A stretch of 64,000 nucleotides of DNA from Qipengyuania profundimaris (lineage in GTDB: Bacteria; Pseudomonadota; Alphaproteobacteria; Sphingomonadales; Sphingomonadaceae). Under the pieces are notes generated by a model, which worked only from the letters and a program-made list of their open reading frames with translations, was not told where the DNA came from and ran no database searches. Location of the stretch: NCBI RefSeq assembly GCF_030717945.1, contig NZ_JAVAIM010000001.1, forward strand, positions 1,053,131-1,117,130, read 5' to 3'. Below, piece by piece: positions 27,188-36,096 of the stretch; positions within the stretch are counted from its first letter, which is position 1; each line of letters opens with the position of its first letter. A program made the position numbers and the translations under genes.

Positions 27188-27805
27188 CTACAGCGCGGCA
27201 TTGTTGTAGGTGTGCCAGGTGAAAATCGCCATGGCTCCGCGATAGGGTCGCCATCGTTCGCCCAGCATGCGCGTCTCTTTCTCGCTCGGTCGCGCAGGCA
27301 GGTCCAGCAAGCGCCCGACCGCTTCCTGTACGGCGAGGTCGCCAGCAGGCCAGATGTCGGAGCGGCCTTCCGCGAACAGCAGGTAGATTTCCGCCGACCA
27401 GCGGCCGATGCCCTTGATCCGGATGAGTTCGGCAATCGCCGCCTCGTCGTCTTCCGGCAGGTCGTCGAGGCTCAGTTCGCCGCTGGCCACCAGTTCGCAC
27501 AAAGACCGGGCATAGCCTTGCTTTTGCCGAGAGAGCCCACAGGCCCGTAGCGTGTCGAAATCGCGCTCTAGCAGATCCTGTGGATGCATATCCTCGCCCA
27601 GCTCGGCCTCCAGCTTGTTCCACACAGAGGCAGCCGCCGCCACGCTGACCTGCTGGCCAACGATGGTGCGGAGCAGCGTGCGATAGCCGGTCGGCCTGAT
27701 CCGCTCTTCGGGATAGCCGCAACGCTCCAGCGCCGCTGCGACGGTCGCATCGTCGCGCGCAACCGCATCGAGATGCTCGCGCAATTGTGCATTCGTCAGG
27801 CCCAT
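27188..27805 (-). CDS. DNA-3-methyladenine glycosylase II (AlkA-type, HhH-GPD)
   Basis: A base-excision repair glycosylase that removes alkylated purines. It has 205 residues from ATG 27805, the compact bacterial form. '[20 protein letters not shown]' matches the N-terminal HhH-GPD part, and the helix-hairpin-helix is '[17 protein letters not shown]' (about residues 129-144). The catalytic Asp is D156 in 'WPAGDLAVQ'. It is 19 bases upstream of the SDR gene on the same strand. Starts further upstream run into the ferredoxin gene on the other strand. Confidence 0.9.
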   Translation of the reverse strand: MGLTNAQLREHLDAVARDDATVAAALERCGYPEERIRPTGYRTLLRTIVGQQVSVAAAASVWNKLEAELGEDMHPQDLLERDFDTLRACGLSRQKQGYARSLCELVASGELSLDDLPEDDEAAIAELIRIKGIGRWSAEIYLLFAEGRSDIWPAGDLAVQEAVGRLLDLPARPSEKETRMLGERWRPYRGAMAIFTWHTYNNAAL

Positions 27806-27895
27806 GGCGGCGCGTGCTTGCCTTCCCGCGTTCGATTGAATAGCAGCCGCCCGCATAGGTCGGGCCAGTGGCCCATTGCAACCGAGGAAGCATTC

Positions 27896-28213
27896 ATGCC
27901 CAAGCTGATCGTCACCACTCGCGAAGGCGAAACCTCCGAAATCGAGGTCGAGGACGGCCTGACCGTGATGGAAGCCATCCGCGACAACGGCTTCGACGAA
28001 TTGCTGGCGCTGTGCGGCGGCTGCTGCAGCTGCGCGACCTGCCATGTGCATGTCGACCAGGCCTTTGCCGACAAGCTGCCGGAAATGAGCGAGGACGAGG
28101 ACGATCTGCTCGAGTCCACCGATCACCGCACCGACGGCTCGCGCCTGGGCTGCCAGATCCCGTTCACGGCGGAACTGGACGGGCTGAAGGTTACTATCGC
28201 GCCTGAAGATTGA
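27896..28213 (+). CDS. 2Fe-2S ferredoxin (adrenodoxin/putidaredoxin type)
   Basis: A soluble electron carrier of 105 residues from ATG 27896 (GAGGAAG upstream). The cluster ligands are C40, C46, C49 and C86, in the C-x5-C-x2-C-x36-C spacing of vertebrate-type ferredoxins. An extra 'CC' at 43-44 sits inside the loop. Acidic surface residues '[12 protein letters not shown]' suit docking to a reductase. No cytochrome P450 or ferredoxin reductase is adjacent, and Fe-S assembly genes are not in the window, so the partner is unknown. Confidence 0.93.
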   Translation: MPKLIVTTREGETSEIEVEDGLTVMEAIRDNGFDELLALCGGCCSCATCHVHVDQAFADKLPEMSEDEDDLLESTDHRTDGSRLGCQIPFTAELDGLKVTIAPED

Positions 28214-28261
28214 TGGCGTCTATTCGCGCGTGACTGCGTCCCGCGCTGCGCCCTGTTCCAT

Positions 28262-28324
28262 CCCACGCCCCCACCCGGCCACCCACGGCACGGTATTCTA
28301 TGGGTGGCCGGGTGGGGGCGTGGG
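28262..28324. repeat. Perfect 24-bp inverted repeat
   Basis: Arms 28262-28285 and 28301-28324 are exactly complementary over 24 bases, very GC-rich, with a 15-base spacer. The left arm begins CCCACGCCCCCACC. There is no T run on either side, so it is not a standard intrinsic terminator. It lies between the ferredoxin gene and the cysteine-synthase-family gene. The chance of such a perfect match is negligible. Confidence 0.9.
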
Positions 28325-28336
28325 CTGGTGCCGCAA

Positions 28337-28358
28337 GCCTTCGACGGATGTCGAAGGC
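28337..28358. repeat. 9-bp stem hairpin
   Basis: GCCTTCGAC and GTCGAAGGC form a perfect 9-bp stem around a GGAT loop, just downstream of the 24-bp inverted repeat and about 85 bases before the next start codon. Its ends resemble those of the palindromic element at 24685. It may be a degenerate remnant of the same repeat family. Confidence 0.6.
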
Positions 28359-28440
28359 GTACCCCACAAAGACTCTCCCTTTCCGACGTGCAAGCGCTTG
28401 TAGTTTGCGCAGCTCACCCCGCGCGCCTACCTCACCCGAC

Positions 28441-29457
28441 ATGACAGCAATTCCCGTATGCGAGCATACGCTCGACCTCATCGGCAACACCCCGCTGGTC
28501 CGCTTGGAAGGACCAAGCGCCGAAGCCGGTTGCGACATTTTCGGCAAATGCGAATTCGCCAATCCTGGCGCCTCCGTAAAGGATCGCGCCGCGCTCTACA
28601 TCATCCGCGATGCGGAAGCGCGCGGCGAGTTGAAACCCGGCGGCACGGTGGTCGAGGGCACGGCCGGCAACACCGGAATCGGCATCGCGCTGGTCGCCAA
28701 TGCGCTGGGCTATCGCACGATCATCGTGATGCCGGACAACCAGAGCCGCGAGAAGATGCAGACCATCCGCGCGCTGGGCGCGGAGCTGGTCACGGTTCCG
28801 CCGACGAAATATGCCGATCCCAACCACTTCCAGCACGTCTCGCGCCGCATGGCCGAGGAGACGGAAGGTGCGATCTGGGCGGGCCAGTTCGACAATACCG
28901 CCAATCGCAAGGCGCATATCGAAGGCACCGCGAAGGAGCTGTGGCAGCAGCTCGACGGGCGGATCGACGGCTTCACCTGCGCGGCGGGCACCGGCGGGAC
29001 GATCGCCGGGGTCGGCATGGGCCTCAAGGAATTCGACGAGACCGTGCAGATCGCCCTGACCGACCCGCATGGCGCGGCGCTTTACAATTACTTCGCCAAT
29101 GGCGAGCTGAAAGCCGAAGGCTCCTCGGTCGCCGAGGGGATCGGGCAGGGGCGGATCACCGGCAATCTCGAAGGCGCGCCGATCGATACGCAGTTCCGCG
29201 TGTCGGACGAAGAGGGCCTTCACTGGGTCGCCCGCCTGCTGCGCGAAGAGGGGCTGTGCCTCGGCCTTTCGTCCGGCATAAACGTCGCGGGCGCCATCGC
29301 GCTGGGCAAGCAGCTAGTGGCCGAGGGGCGGGACAACCCGCGCGTGGCCACGATCCTGTGCGACACCGGCTTCCGCTATCTCTCGACGCTCTACGATCCC
29401 GAATGGCTGGCGTTTAAGGATCTTCCCGTGTTCGATTGGTTGCAGACCGACGATTGA
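28441..29457 (+). CDS. Cysteine synthase A family PLP enzyme
   Basis: A fold-type II PLP lyase of 338 residues from ATG 28441. 'LIGNTPLVRLEG' and 'NPGASVKDRAALYII', with PLP lysine K47, match O-acetylserine sulfhydrylase. 'EGTAGNTGIGIALVANALGY' is the substrate loop, and 'GTGGTIAGVGMGLKE' binds PLP phosphate. It is about 20-30 residues longer than CysK of E. coli, with the extra length mainly in the middle and C-terminus. To my knowledge this long form is often annotated as cysteine synthase A in alphaproteobacteria. Cysteine synthesis is likely, but cystathionine-synthase-type activity cannot be excluded. Confidence 0.88.
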   Translation: MTAIPVCEHTLDLIGNTPLVRLEGPSAEAGCDIFGKCEFANPGASVKDRAALYIIRDAEARGELKPGGTVVEGTAGNTGIGIALVANALGYRTIIVMPDNQSREKMQTIRALGAELVTVPPTKYADPNHFQHVSRRMAEETEGAIWAGQFDNTANRKAHIEGTAKELWQQLDGRIDGFTCAAGTGGTIAGVGMGLKEFDETVQIALTDPHGAALYNYFANGELKAEGSSVAEGIGQGRITGNLEGAPIDTQFRVSDEEGLHWVARLLREEGLCLGLSSGINVAGAIALGKQLVAEGRDNPRVATILCDTGFRYLSTLYDPEWLAFKDLPVFDWLQTDD

Positions 29458-29491
29458 CCGCACGGGCGCTTGCGGCGTATCGCTGCGGTCG

Positions 29492-29860
29492 ATGGCGCAA
29501 TTCTTCGATATGAGCCGCAAGCCGGATACGGGCGAGGTGTCGGACATTCCCGGCAACCGCGCCCGGCGCGAGCGCAATCTCCAGCGCCTGCAGATCGGCG
29601 GGACGGGCATCGTCATGATGGTCCTGCTGGTCGCGCTGGCCAGTGTGGTGAGCAATCGCGCGGCGCAGACCGATGCGACCGCCGTACCGGAAGCGGCACC
29701 GACCACCGAACCGACGCAGGCGATGCCGCAGAACGACCCGCTGGCCGAGGCTGGCGTGGTGCCGGAACTGCCCGCAGAGCCCTCTACCGTGGTGACCGGA
29801 ACGCCTTCGCCCGCCGCACCGGAGCAGGATCTCAGTGCGCCGCAGCCGCAACAGCCTTAA
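29492..29860 (+). CDS. Small single-pass membrane protein, function unknown
   Basis: A 122-residue protein with a basic N-terminus ('RKPDTG...RARRERNLQRLQ'), one membrane helix ('GIVMMVLLVALASVVSN', about residues 39-55) and an Ala/Pro/Thr-rich periplasmic tail. ATG 29510 (residue 7) is an alternative start. Its end overlaps the next gene by 26 bases in another frame, so the two are probably co-expressed. I recognise no domain. Confidence 0.65.
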   Translation: MAQFFDMSRKPDTGEVSDIPGNRARRERNLQRLQIGGTGIVMMVLLVALASVVSNRAAQTDATAVPEAAPTTEPTQAMPQNDPLAEAGVVPELPAEPSTVVTGTPSPAAPEQDLSAPQPQQP

Positions 29861-30590
29861 GGCTGCGCTTTTCGGTTTGGGGCTGGCACTTGCCGCCTGC
29901 GGCCAGAGCGTTGCGCCGTCGGATAGCGCCGCCGACAAAGAGCAACTTGGCCTGTTCTCCACGCTGCCCATCTATTGGGGAAGCGGCGGGGATGTGGCCA
30001 CGCTCCTCGATACCGCCCAGGAAAAGGACTGGGTTCGCGAGTCGCTGGAGCGCAGGTTCGAACTCGCACCGCTCGACGCGCTGGAGCCCGAAAACCTCGC
30101 GAATGTCGATCGCTTGCTGCTGGCGCAGCCACGGCCTCTTGCTCCATCGGAAAACGTCGCGCTCGACGATTGGCTGCGCGGTGGTGGACGCCTGCTCATT
30201 TTCGCGGACCCGCTGCTAACGCGGCATAGCGAGTTTTCCATCGGCGACCGCAGACGGTCGCAGGACGTCGTGCTGATTTCGCCGATCCTGAAGCGGTGGG
30301 GGCTGGAACTGCAATTCGACGAGACGCAGCCTGTCGGTGAACGCTGGACCGATGCCTATGACGGGGAGTTTCCGGTGAATCTCCCCGGCAAGTTCGTACA
30401 GGTCGATGCGAGCGCGCCGTCGCAATGCACTGTGTCGGACGGCGGCCTGCTCGCCCAGTGCGAGGTCGGCGAAGGCCGCGTGACGCTGCTGGCCGATGCC
30501 GCCATCCTCGATTGGGAAGGTGAGGGCGATCTGCCCTCGCGGCGCAGGGCGGCGCTGGACAACCTGGTGGCGGCTGCACTCGACTTCTGA
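29835..30590 (+). CDS. DUF4350-like lipoprotein, function unknown
   Basis: A 251-residue lipoprotein from GTG 29835. The signal ends in lipobox 'LAAC' (Cys22). The middle resembles the GldG/DUF4350-type fold seen in ABC-associated proteins: 'LEPENLANVDRLLLAQPRPLAPSENVALDDWLRGGGRLLIFADPLLTRHSEF'. The C-terminus is 'GEGRVTLLADAAILDWEG'. This similarity is by eye and weak. It is followed by a 335-base non-coding region before mraZ. Confidence 0.7.
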   Translation: MRRSRNSLKAALFGLGLALAACGQSVAPSDSAADKEQLGLFSTLPIYWGSGGDVATLLDTAQEKDWVRESLERRFELAPLDALEPENLANVDRLLLAQPRPLAPSENVALDDWLRGGGRLLIFADPLLTRHSEFSIGDRRRSQDVVLISPILKRWGLELQFDETQPVGERWTDAYDGEFPVNLPGKFVQVDASAPSQCTVSDGGLLAQCEVGEGRVTLLADAAILDWEGEGDLPSRRRAALDNLVAAALDF

Positions 30591-30696
30591 TCACGGGAAA
30601 TTGCGGGAGCGAGTCGGGGAGGGCGCGGGAAACTGCGCGCAGCCCAACGGAATTACGTGTGTTTCCAAGAACCTTGTTAGCAAAGCAGTAAGGGTT

Positions 30697-30726
30697 TCGA
30701 GAGTGCGGCTGGAAAAATAACATAAT
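30697..30726 (+). promoter_or_regulatory. Candidate housekeeping promoter for mraZ and the dcw cluster
   Basis: TCGAGA (30697-30702) and CATAAT (30721-30726) are separated by 18 bases. The -10 matches the consensus at five of six positions and the -35 at four of six. It lies in AT-rich DNA just upstream of the TCCC repeats, which would then fall at the start of the transcript. This is a reading by eye and is not certain. Confidence 0.45.
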
Positions 30727-30749
30727 AAAAACAAATATATGCGGGCTTA

Positions 30750-30793
30750 TCCCGTGAAATCCCGCAATTTTCCCTTCCATCCCCGCCCGTCCC
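30750..30793 (-). promoter_or_regulatory. Five TCCC/GGGA repeats at helical spacing, probable MraZ operator
   Basis: TCCC occurs at 30750, 30760, 30771, 30780 and 30790, i.e. steps of 10, 11, 9 and 10 bases. Read on the minus strand these are GGGA repeats. MraZ of E. coli and Mycoplasma represses its own operon by binding TGGG-type direct repeats at about 10-bp steps near the mraZ promoter. The spacing and place fit, but the orientation is inverted relative to E. coli. Confidence 0.6.
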
Positions 30794-30925
30794 GCGATAA
30801 ATCCTCAGGACATCGGACAAGGCTGTCTATGCGCGTACCGCTCGCGAGCGGTGCAGCTCGCCCATTCACGTGGGCGAGGGGGAGGAAGTCTTGCCCGGGG
30901 GAGATGTTGAACGCGCATTCGGGAA

Positions 30926-31420
30926 TTGGGGCAAGTGACTTTCGGAGGGTACAGCGGACAAGCCTATTCGCCTGCGGGCGATAAGGGCCGCTTTGTGCTT
31001 CCGCCGCTGTTCCGCAAAGCCGTCAAGGAAAGCAGCGACGGCCGCGTTCTCTGCCTCATGAAACACCCCACGTGGAATTGCCTCGTCGGTTTCGGCCTCA
31101 GCCGCAAGGAAGAGCTCGACGCCCAGCTCGACCGCGAGGAAGAAATCGCCGTTCGTGTCGGCAAGGATTTCGATCGCGACACTCGGGCCAGCCAGCTGTT
31201 CGGCTTCCTCGAAATGCCCTTCGACGACAGTGGCCGTTTCGTCATGCCGGATCACCTGCGCAGCCTCGCCGGGATCGAGGAAGGTCTCTATTTCCAGGGT
31301 GGCGGACGCTTCTTCACGCTGTGGAACCCGGACGAGCTCGCCAAGATGGGCGACGACTGGGCCAGCGCCAAGGCAGCCTGTGACAGCCTGCTCGCCGATG
31401 CGAAGGCGAAAGGCAAATGA
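30926..31420 (+). CDS. mraZ: Transcriptional regulator / cell-division protein MraZ
   Basis: An AbrB-like double-SpoVT domain DNA-binding protein that autoregulates the dcw cluster. It has 164 residues from TTG 30926 or 161 from GTG 30935. Neither start has an ideal ribosome-binding site. Two repeats are visible: '[19 protein letters not shown]' and '[19 protein letters not shown]', each carrying the D-x-x-GR signature. Its last base group overlaps rsmH as ATGA. It is the first gene of the 19-kb division and cell-wall cluster. Confidence 0.93.
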   Translation: MGQVTFGGYSGQAYSPAGDKGRFVLPPLFRKAVKESSDGRVLCLMKHPTWNCLVGFGLSRKEELDAQLDREEEIAVRVGKDFDRDTRASQLFGFLEMPFDDSGRFVMPDHLRSLAGIEEGLYFQGGGRFFTLWNPDELAKMGDDWASAKAACDSLLADAKAKGK

Positions 31421-32355
31421 CCCGCGCCCCGCACATTCCCGTCCTCCTCGACGAGGTGATCGACGCGCTCGACCCGCAGCCGGGCGATGTCGTGATCGAT
31501 GCGACCTTCGGCGCTGGCGGCTATACGCGTGCGCTGCTGGAGCGCGGCGCGACGGTACATGCTTTCGACCGGGATCCCGATGCAATCGCTTCGGGTCGCA
31601 ACTGGCGCGAGACGGGGGAAAACCCGCCGCGCCTTATTCTCCACCCGCACCGTTTCTCCGAAATGCTCGACGTCATGACATCGGCCGGTGTGGCGCGAGT
31701 CGACGGGATCGTGATGGATATCGGCGTGTCGTCCATGCAGCTTGACCAGGCCGAACGCGGCTTTGCCTTTTCGGCCGACGGTCCGCTCGACATGCGGATG
31801 AGCCAGGAAGGCGAAAGCGCCGCCGATTTCCTCAACAGCGCCGACGAGAGCGCGATTGCCGATGTCATCTACCAGTATGGCGAGGAGCGCCAGTCGCGGC
31901 GTGTCGCGCGTGCGATCGTGGCGGCCCGCCCGCTGGAGACGACCGGCGATCTCGCCCGCGTCGTGCGCAAGGCGCTTGGCCACAAGCCCCACGACAAGAA
32001 GGACCCGGCCACCCGCACTTTCCAGGCCATCAGAATTCACGTGAACGGCGAGCTCGACGAACTGTCCCAAGGCCTGTCGGCTGCCGAACACCTGCTGCGC
32101 GAAGGGGGCCGCCTTGCGGTGGTCAGCTTCCACAGCCTCGAAGACCGGATCGTCAAGCGCTTCCTGCGCGAGGCATCCTCGACCCCGAGCGCCTCGCGTC
32201 ACGTCCCACTGGCGGCGCTTGGCGATCCGGTCTTCTCTCCCGTCAGCAAGGCGATCAAGCCGGGCGCGGCGGAAATCGAGCGCAATCCGCGTGCGCGCTC
32301 GTCCGTCCTGCGCCATGCGGTGCGCACCGCCACACCGGCGAGGGAAGCGGTATGA
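31417..32355 (+). CDS. rsmH: 16S rRNA (cytosine(1402)-N4)-methyltransferase
   Basis: The SAM-dependent methyltransferase (MraW) that modifies C1402 in the ribosomal P site. It has 312 residues. '[37 protein letters not shown]' holds the SAM-binding motif I, and '[31 protein letters not shown]' and '[42 protein letters not shown]' are family signatures. ATGA overlaps link it to mraZ and ftsL. Confidence 0.97.
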   Translation: MTRAPHIPVLLDEVIDALDPQPGDVVIDATFGAGGYTRALLERGATVHAFDRDPDAIASGRNWRETGENPPRLILHPHRFSEMLDVMTSAGVARVDGIVMDIGVSSMQLDQAERGFAFSADGPLDMRMSQEGESAADFLNSADESAIADVIYQYGEERQSRRVARAIVAARPLETTGDLARVVRKALGHKPHDKKDPATRTFQAIRIHVNGELDELSQGLSAAEHLLREGGRLAVVSFHSLEDRIVKRFLREASSTPSASRHVPLAALGDPVFSPVSKAIKPGAAEIERNPRARSSVLRHAVRTATPAREAV

Positions 32356-32858
32356 TCGCCGGTGGCTCCCGGCTGCGCCAGATCGGTTGGGCGCTTGTGC
32401 TGGCCGTATGCTTCGGCCTGCTCCTCGCGCTGACCTTCAAGGTGAACGCGGTGAAGAGCCAGGTGCGCCTGACCGAACGCCACATCATCGCGGCCCAGCA
32501 CGACAAGCTGATGCTGGAAACCGAATTCCAGACCCGCGCCAGCCAGCAGCAGCTGGCCAACTGGAATGCGATCGAGTTCGGCTATGGTCCGCCGCGCGCC
32601 GACCAGTATCTCGAAAGCGAGCGCCAGCTTGCCGCGCTCGGCACGCCCCGGGGCCTCGATGCGCCCTCGCCGGTGCGCGTCGCGCTGAACCGGCCGCCGC
32701 GCGAAGAGCAGGGCTTGCTGGCCGACTGGCTCGGCGACGATCCCGAAGCCGGTGCGCGGACCGGTCGCCCGTCGACGCGTGAGTTCGCCTCCACCGATCT
32801 CGCGCAGCGGCTGACCCGGCCGGTGGCAGCTGCCGGAGTTTCCGAGGTGGCCCGGTGA
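32352..32858 (+). CDS. ftsL: Cell division protein FtsL (FtsL-like)
   Basis: A small bitopic divisome protein of 168 residues. The single membrane helix is '[21 protein letters not shown]' (about residues 11-31), followed by a coiled-coil stretch '[33 protein letters not shown]'. The identification rests on topology and on the invariant position between rsmH and ftsI, because FtsL is poorly conserved. The 70-residue C-terminal tail, rich in Arg, Pro and Ala, is longer than in E. coli. Four-base overlaps occur at both ends. Confidence 0.87.
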   Translation: MIAGGSRLRQIGWALVLAVCFGLLLALTFKVNAVKSQVRLTERHIIAAQHDKLMLETEFQTRASQQQLANWNAIEFGYGPPRADQYLESERQLAALGTPRGLDAPSPVRVALNRPPREEQGLLADWLGDDPEAGARTGRPSTREFASTDLAQRLTRPVAAAGVSEVAR

Positions 32859-34624
32859 ACGCCTTCGCGGGCTATGGTCCCGCGATCGCGGCAGGGCGCA
32901 CGGGTCACGGGGCGGTCAGCATGGCCGTCGCTTCCGGCCGCGTGCAACTCGTTACGCTGCGCCAGCGATCGTTGACGGTCGCCCGCTGGCGGGTCCTGTG
33001 GATCGCGCTCGGCTTCGCCTTCATTGCGCTGATGGCGCTGCTGCGGCTCGGCTATCTCGGCATGTCCGACAGCGCTTCGCGCGCGACCTCGCTGGAGGAG
33101 GCGCTGCTGCCCCCGCGCGGCGAGATAGTCGATCGCAACGGCATTCCGATGGCGCGTGCTTTCCCGGCCTATGCGCTGTGGTTCAATCCCAAGGCATTGG
33201 GCGAGGATGGCGACCCGCTGGTTCGCGATCCGGCAGAGGTCGCTGCCAAACTCAAAGCGATCTTTCCCGATATGGACGAGAGCCGTGTCGCCAGGCAGCT
33301 AGCCAGCGGCCAGCAGGGCTACCTGCGCCGCCGCGTGCTGCCGGAAGACGCCAACCGCGTGCAGGAGATCGGCGAGCTCGCGCTCGAAATGCCGATGGAG
33401 AACGACCGCCACTATCCGCAAGGGTCGATGGCGGCGCATGTGCTGGGTTACGTCGCTGCCGACGGCAAGGGCCGCGTCGGCATGGAACAGGTGCTCGACA
33501 AGCAGCTGAACGATCCGGTGACCCGCGGGACGCCTGCCGCCCTGTCGATCGATGTGCGGGTGCAGGGCGCGCTGGAAGACGAATTGCGGCGCGGCATGAA
33601 GCTGGTCGATGCGCAGGGCGGTGCGGGGATCGTGCTGGATGTCGACACCGGCGAAGTGCTGGCGCTCGCCTCTCTTCCGGAGTTCGATCCGAACAAGATC
33701 GACGAGCGCGGGCAAAGCCTGATGTTCAACCGCGTGACCAACCAGGTCTACGAACTCGGCTCGACCTTCAAGCCGCTCTCGGTCGCCGCCGCCATCGATG
33801 CCGGCGTGGTGCGGGACTTTTCCCGGCGCTACGACGCGACGCCGGTCAAGGTCGGCCGTTTCGCGATCAAGGACCTGCATTCGAAGGGCAACACGCTCAA
33901 CGTGGTCGAGACGCTGGTCTATTCGTCGAACACCGTCACCGCGCGGATCGCCGACGATCTCGGCCCCGAACGGATGCGCCGCTACATGATCGACATGGGG
34001 CTGAACGAGCGACCCTATATCGAACTTCCGGCCAAGGGCTTCCCGATCTGGCCGGGCGACAACTGGCCGCGCCTGCGGAACATGACCGTGAGTTACGGCC
34101 ACGGTATCGCGGTGACACCGCTGCATCTCGCCAGCGCTTATGCGGCGATGGTCAACGGCGGCATCTGGCGCCCTGCGACTCTTCACAAGGTCGAACCGGG
34201 GGCAGCGCCGAAGGGGCGCCGGGTATTCAAGGCTTCTACCTCCAGCCGCATGCGTCAGCTGCTGCGTGCAATCACAGTGTTCGGAACGGGCAAGAACGCC
34301 GATGCTCATGGCTATCGCGTGGGTGGCAAGACCGGTTCGGCGGAAAAGCCGGGCGGCAGCGCAGGCTATCGCCGTACGGCGCTGGTCTCCACCTTCGCAG
34401 CCGCCTTCCCGATGGATCGCCCGCGTTACGTCGTCATCGCCATGCTCGACGAGCCGCGCGGCACTGTGGCTTCGAGCTATCAGCGCACGGCCGGCTGGAC
34501 CGCCGCGCCGATCGTCGGCCGTCTGGTGCCGCGCATCGGCCCGCTGATCGGCGTGCGGCCCGACGAGACCCGCGATGTCGACATTTCCGATATTCGCCCT
34601 CTCATTCCGGGGAAGACGTCATGA
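32855..34624 (+). CDS. ftsI: Peptidoglycan D,D-transpeptidase FtsI (PBP3)
   Basis: The septal class B penicillin-binding protein that crosslinks new wall at the division site. It has 589 residues from GTG 32855, overlapping ftsL. The membrane anchor is 'VLWIALGFAFIALMALLRLGYLG' (about residues 48-70). The transpeptidase motifs are intact: S303-T-F-K306 in 'ELGSTFKPLS', S357-S-N359 in 'YSSNTV', and K492-T-G494 in 'GGKTGSAEK'. The N-terminus before the anchor (about 47 residues) is long. ATGA overlap with murE. Confidence 0.97.
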   Translation: MNAFAGYGPAIAAGRTGHGAVSMAVASGRVQLVTLRQRSLTVARWRVLWIALGFAFIALMALLRLGYLGMSDSASRATSLEEALLPPRGEIVDRNGIPMARAFPAYALWFNPKALGEDGDPLVRDPAEVAAKLKAIFPDMDESRVARQLASGQQGYLRRRVLPEDANRVQEIGELALEMPMENDRHYPQGSMAAHVLGYVAADGKGRVGMEQVLDKQLNDPVTRGTPAALSIDVRVQGALEDELRRGMKLVDAQGGAGIVLDVDTGEVLALASLPEFDPNKIDERGQSLMFNRVTNQVYELGSTFKPLSVAAAIDAGVVRDFSRRYDATPVKVGRFAIKDLHSKGNTLNVVETLVYSSNTVTARIADDLGPERMRRYMIDMGLNERPYIELPAKGFPIWPGDNWPRLRNMTVSYGHGIAVTPLHLASAYAAMVNGGIWRPATLHKVEPGAAPKGRRVFKASTSSRMRQLLRAITVFGTGKNADAHGYRVGGKTGSAEKPGGSAGYRRTALVSTFAAAFPMDRPRYVVIAMLDEPRGTVASSYQRTAGWTAAPIVGRLVPRIGPLIGVRPDETRDVDISDIRPLIPGKTS

Positions 34625-36096
34625 AGCTGGCGAGACTCTGTGCGGCGGCGGGCCTCGATTGCGGCGGCAGCGATGCCGAAGTCACCGGCTTCGCGATCGA
34701 CAATCGCAAGGTAGCGCCCGGCACGGTGTTCGGTGCGTTCCAGGGCACGCAGGTCAATGGCGAGGACTTCATTCCCGCCGCCATCGAGGCCGGTGCCATC
34801 GCCGTGGTCGCGCGGCCCGAGGCCACAGTCGAGGGCGCGGTACACATCGCCGAGCCCGAACCGCGCCGCGCCTTTGCCCGCCTCGCCTCGCGCTATTTCA
34901 CGCCGGTGCCGGAGCACATCGTCGCGGTGACCGGCACCAACGGCAAGACCTCGACCGTCGAGATGACGCGCCAGATCTGGCGCATGACCGGCGAACGGGC
35001 GGCCAGCATCGGTACGCTAGGTGTCACCACGCCGGACGAGAGCGTCTCCACCGGGCTGACGACACCCGATATCGTGACCTTCCTCTCCAACCTCAGCGGC
35101 CTGGCGCGCGAAGGCGTGACGCATGTCGCCTACGAAGCGTCCAGCCACGGTCTCTCGCAATTCCGCAACGAAGGCATCCCGGTCGAAGCCGCCGCCTTCA
35201 CCAATTTCAGCCGCGACCACCTCGATTACCACGCCGACATGGAAGACTATTTCGCCGCCAAGATGCGGCTGTTCGACGAGGTCGTTTCCGACGGTGCGAC
35301 TGCGGTCGTCTGGATGGGGTCCGGCGAAAGCGGCTGGAACGCGCGGGTCGTCGACCACGCCGGGAAGCGCGGCCTGACCGTCATGACCGTCGGCGAGCAG
35401 GGAAGCGACATCCGCCTGACCTCGCGCGCGCCGACCCAGCTCGGCCAAGTACTGACGGTCGAACATGACGGGCAGGAGCGTAAGATCACACTGCCGCTGA
35501 TCGGTGCCTACCAGGTCTCCAACGCACTGTGCGCTGCGGGCCTTGCTCTTGCTACGGGCACGAGTGCCTCGGGCGTCTGGGATGCGGTATCGCGCCTGCA
35601 GCCGGTGCGCGGGCGGCTCGAACGCGCCGTGATCTCGCCGAGCGGCGCGCCGGTCTATATCGATTATGCCCATACGCCCGACGCGCTCGAAGCCGCCATC
35701 GCGGCGCTGCGGCCGCACGTCACGGGCAGGCTGATCACCGTGTTCGGCGCGGGCGGAGACCGCGACCACGGCAAGCGCGCGCCGATGGGCGAGGCCGCGG
35801 CCAAGGCCAGCGATGTCGTGATCGTAACGGATGACAACCCCCGCGGTGAAACTGCTGCGGATATCCGTGCGGCGGTGCTTGAGGGAGCGCCGCGAGCACG
35901 CGAAATAGGTGGTCGTCGCGAAGCCATCAAAGCAGCCATCGCCGAAGCGGGCGCCGAGGATATCGTCCTCGTCGCCGGCAAGGGACATGAAACGGGTCAG
36001 ATTATCGGGTCGGGAGAAAACATGCGGGTGCTGCCCTTCGACGACGTGGAAGTCGCGCGCGAATGCGCTGCCGAAATCGCGGGAGAGCGCGCATGA
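34621..36096 (+). CDS. murE: UDP-MurNAc-L-Ala-D-Glu:meso-diaminopimelate ligase
   Basis: Adds the third residue to the peptidoglycan stem peptide. It has 491 residues from ATG 34621. ATP binding is at 'GTNGKTS' (about residues 105-111). The substrate-specificity motif DNPR at residues 405-408 is the version that selects meso-diaminopimelate, so the wall is Gram-negative type. The C-terminal 'LVAGKGHETGQ' is typical. The frame is open far upstream through ftsI, but that is a shadow. It overlaps murF by 4 bases. Confidence 0.97.
   Translation: MKLARLCAAAGLDCGGSDAEVTGFAIDNRKVAPGTVFGAFQGTQVNGEDFIPAAIEAGAIAVVARPEATVEGAVHIAEPEPRRAFARLASRYFTPVPEHIVAVTGTNGKTSTVEMTRQIWRMTGERAASIGTLGVTTPDESVSTGLTTPDIVTFLSNLSGLAREGVTHVAYEASSHGLSQFRNEGIPVEAAAFTNFSRDHLDYHADMEDYFAAKMRLFDEVVSDGATAVVWMGSGESGWNARVVDHAGKRGLTVMTVGEQGSDIRLTSRAPTQLGQVLTVEHDGQERKITLPLIGAYQVSNALCAAGLALATGTSASGVWDAVSRLQPVRGRLERAVISPSGAPVYIDYAHTPDALEAAIAALRPHVTGRLITVFGAGGDRDHGKRAPMGEAAAKASDVVIVTDDNPRGETAADIRAAVLEGAPRAREIGGRREAIKAAIAEAGAEDIVLVAGKGHETGQIIGSGENMRVLPFDDVEVARECAAEIAGERA

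Larger units (their letters stand above)
30591..30925. other. Non-coding leader region of the dcw cluster
   Basis: A 335-base stretch without a credible gene. In order it holds a GANTC site at 30611-30615, an AT-rich block at 30711-30740 (the most AT-rich DNA of the window), a candidate promoter, five TCCC repeats at about 10-bp spacing (30750-30793), a 16-bp palindrome (30837-30852, ACCGCTCGCGAGCGGT) and a small hairpin with CTCGCCCA/TGGGCGAG arms at about 30858-30879. Short open frames here show no coding character. Confidence 0.7.

Noticed and set aside
30739-30984. A short open frame starting upstream of mraZ (ATG near 30739)
   Set aside because: It runs through the repeat and palindrome region, lacks a ribosome-binding site and overlaps the mraZ start in another frame.
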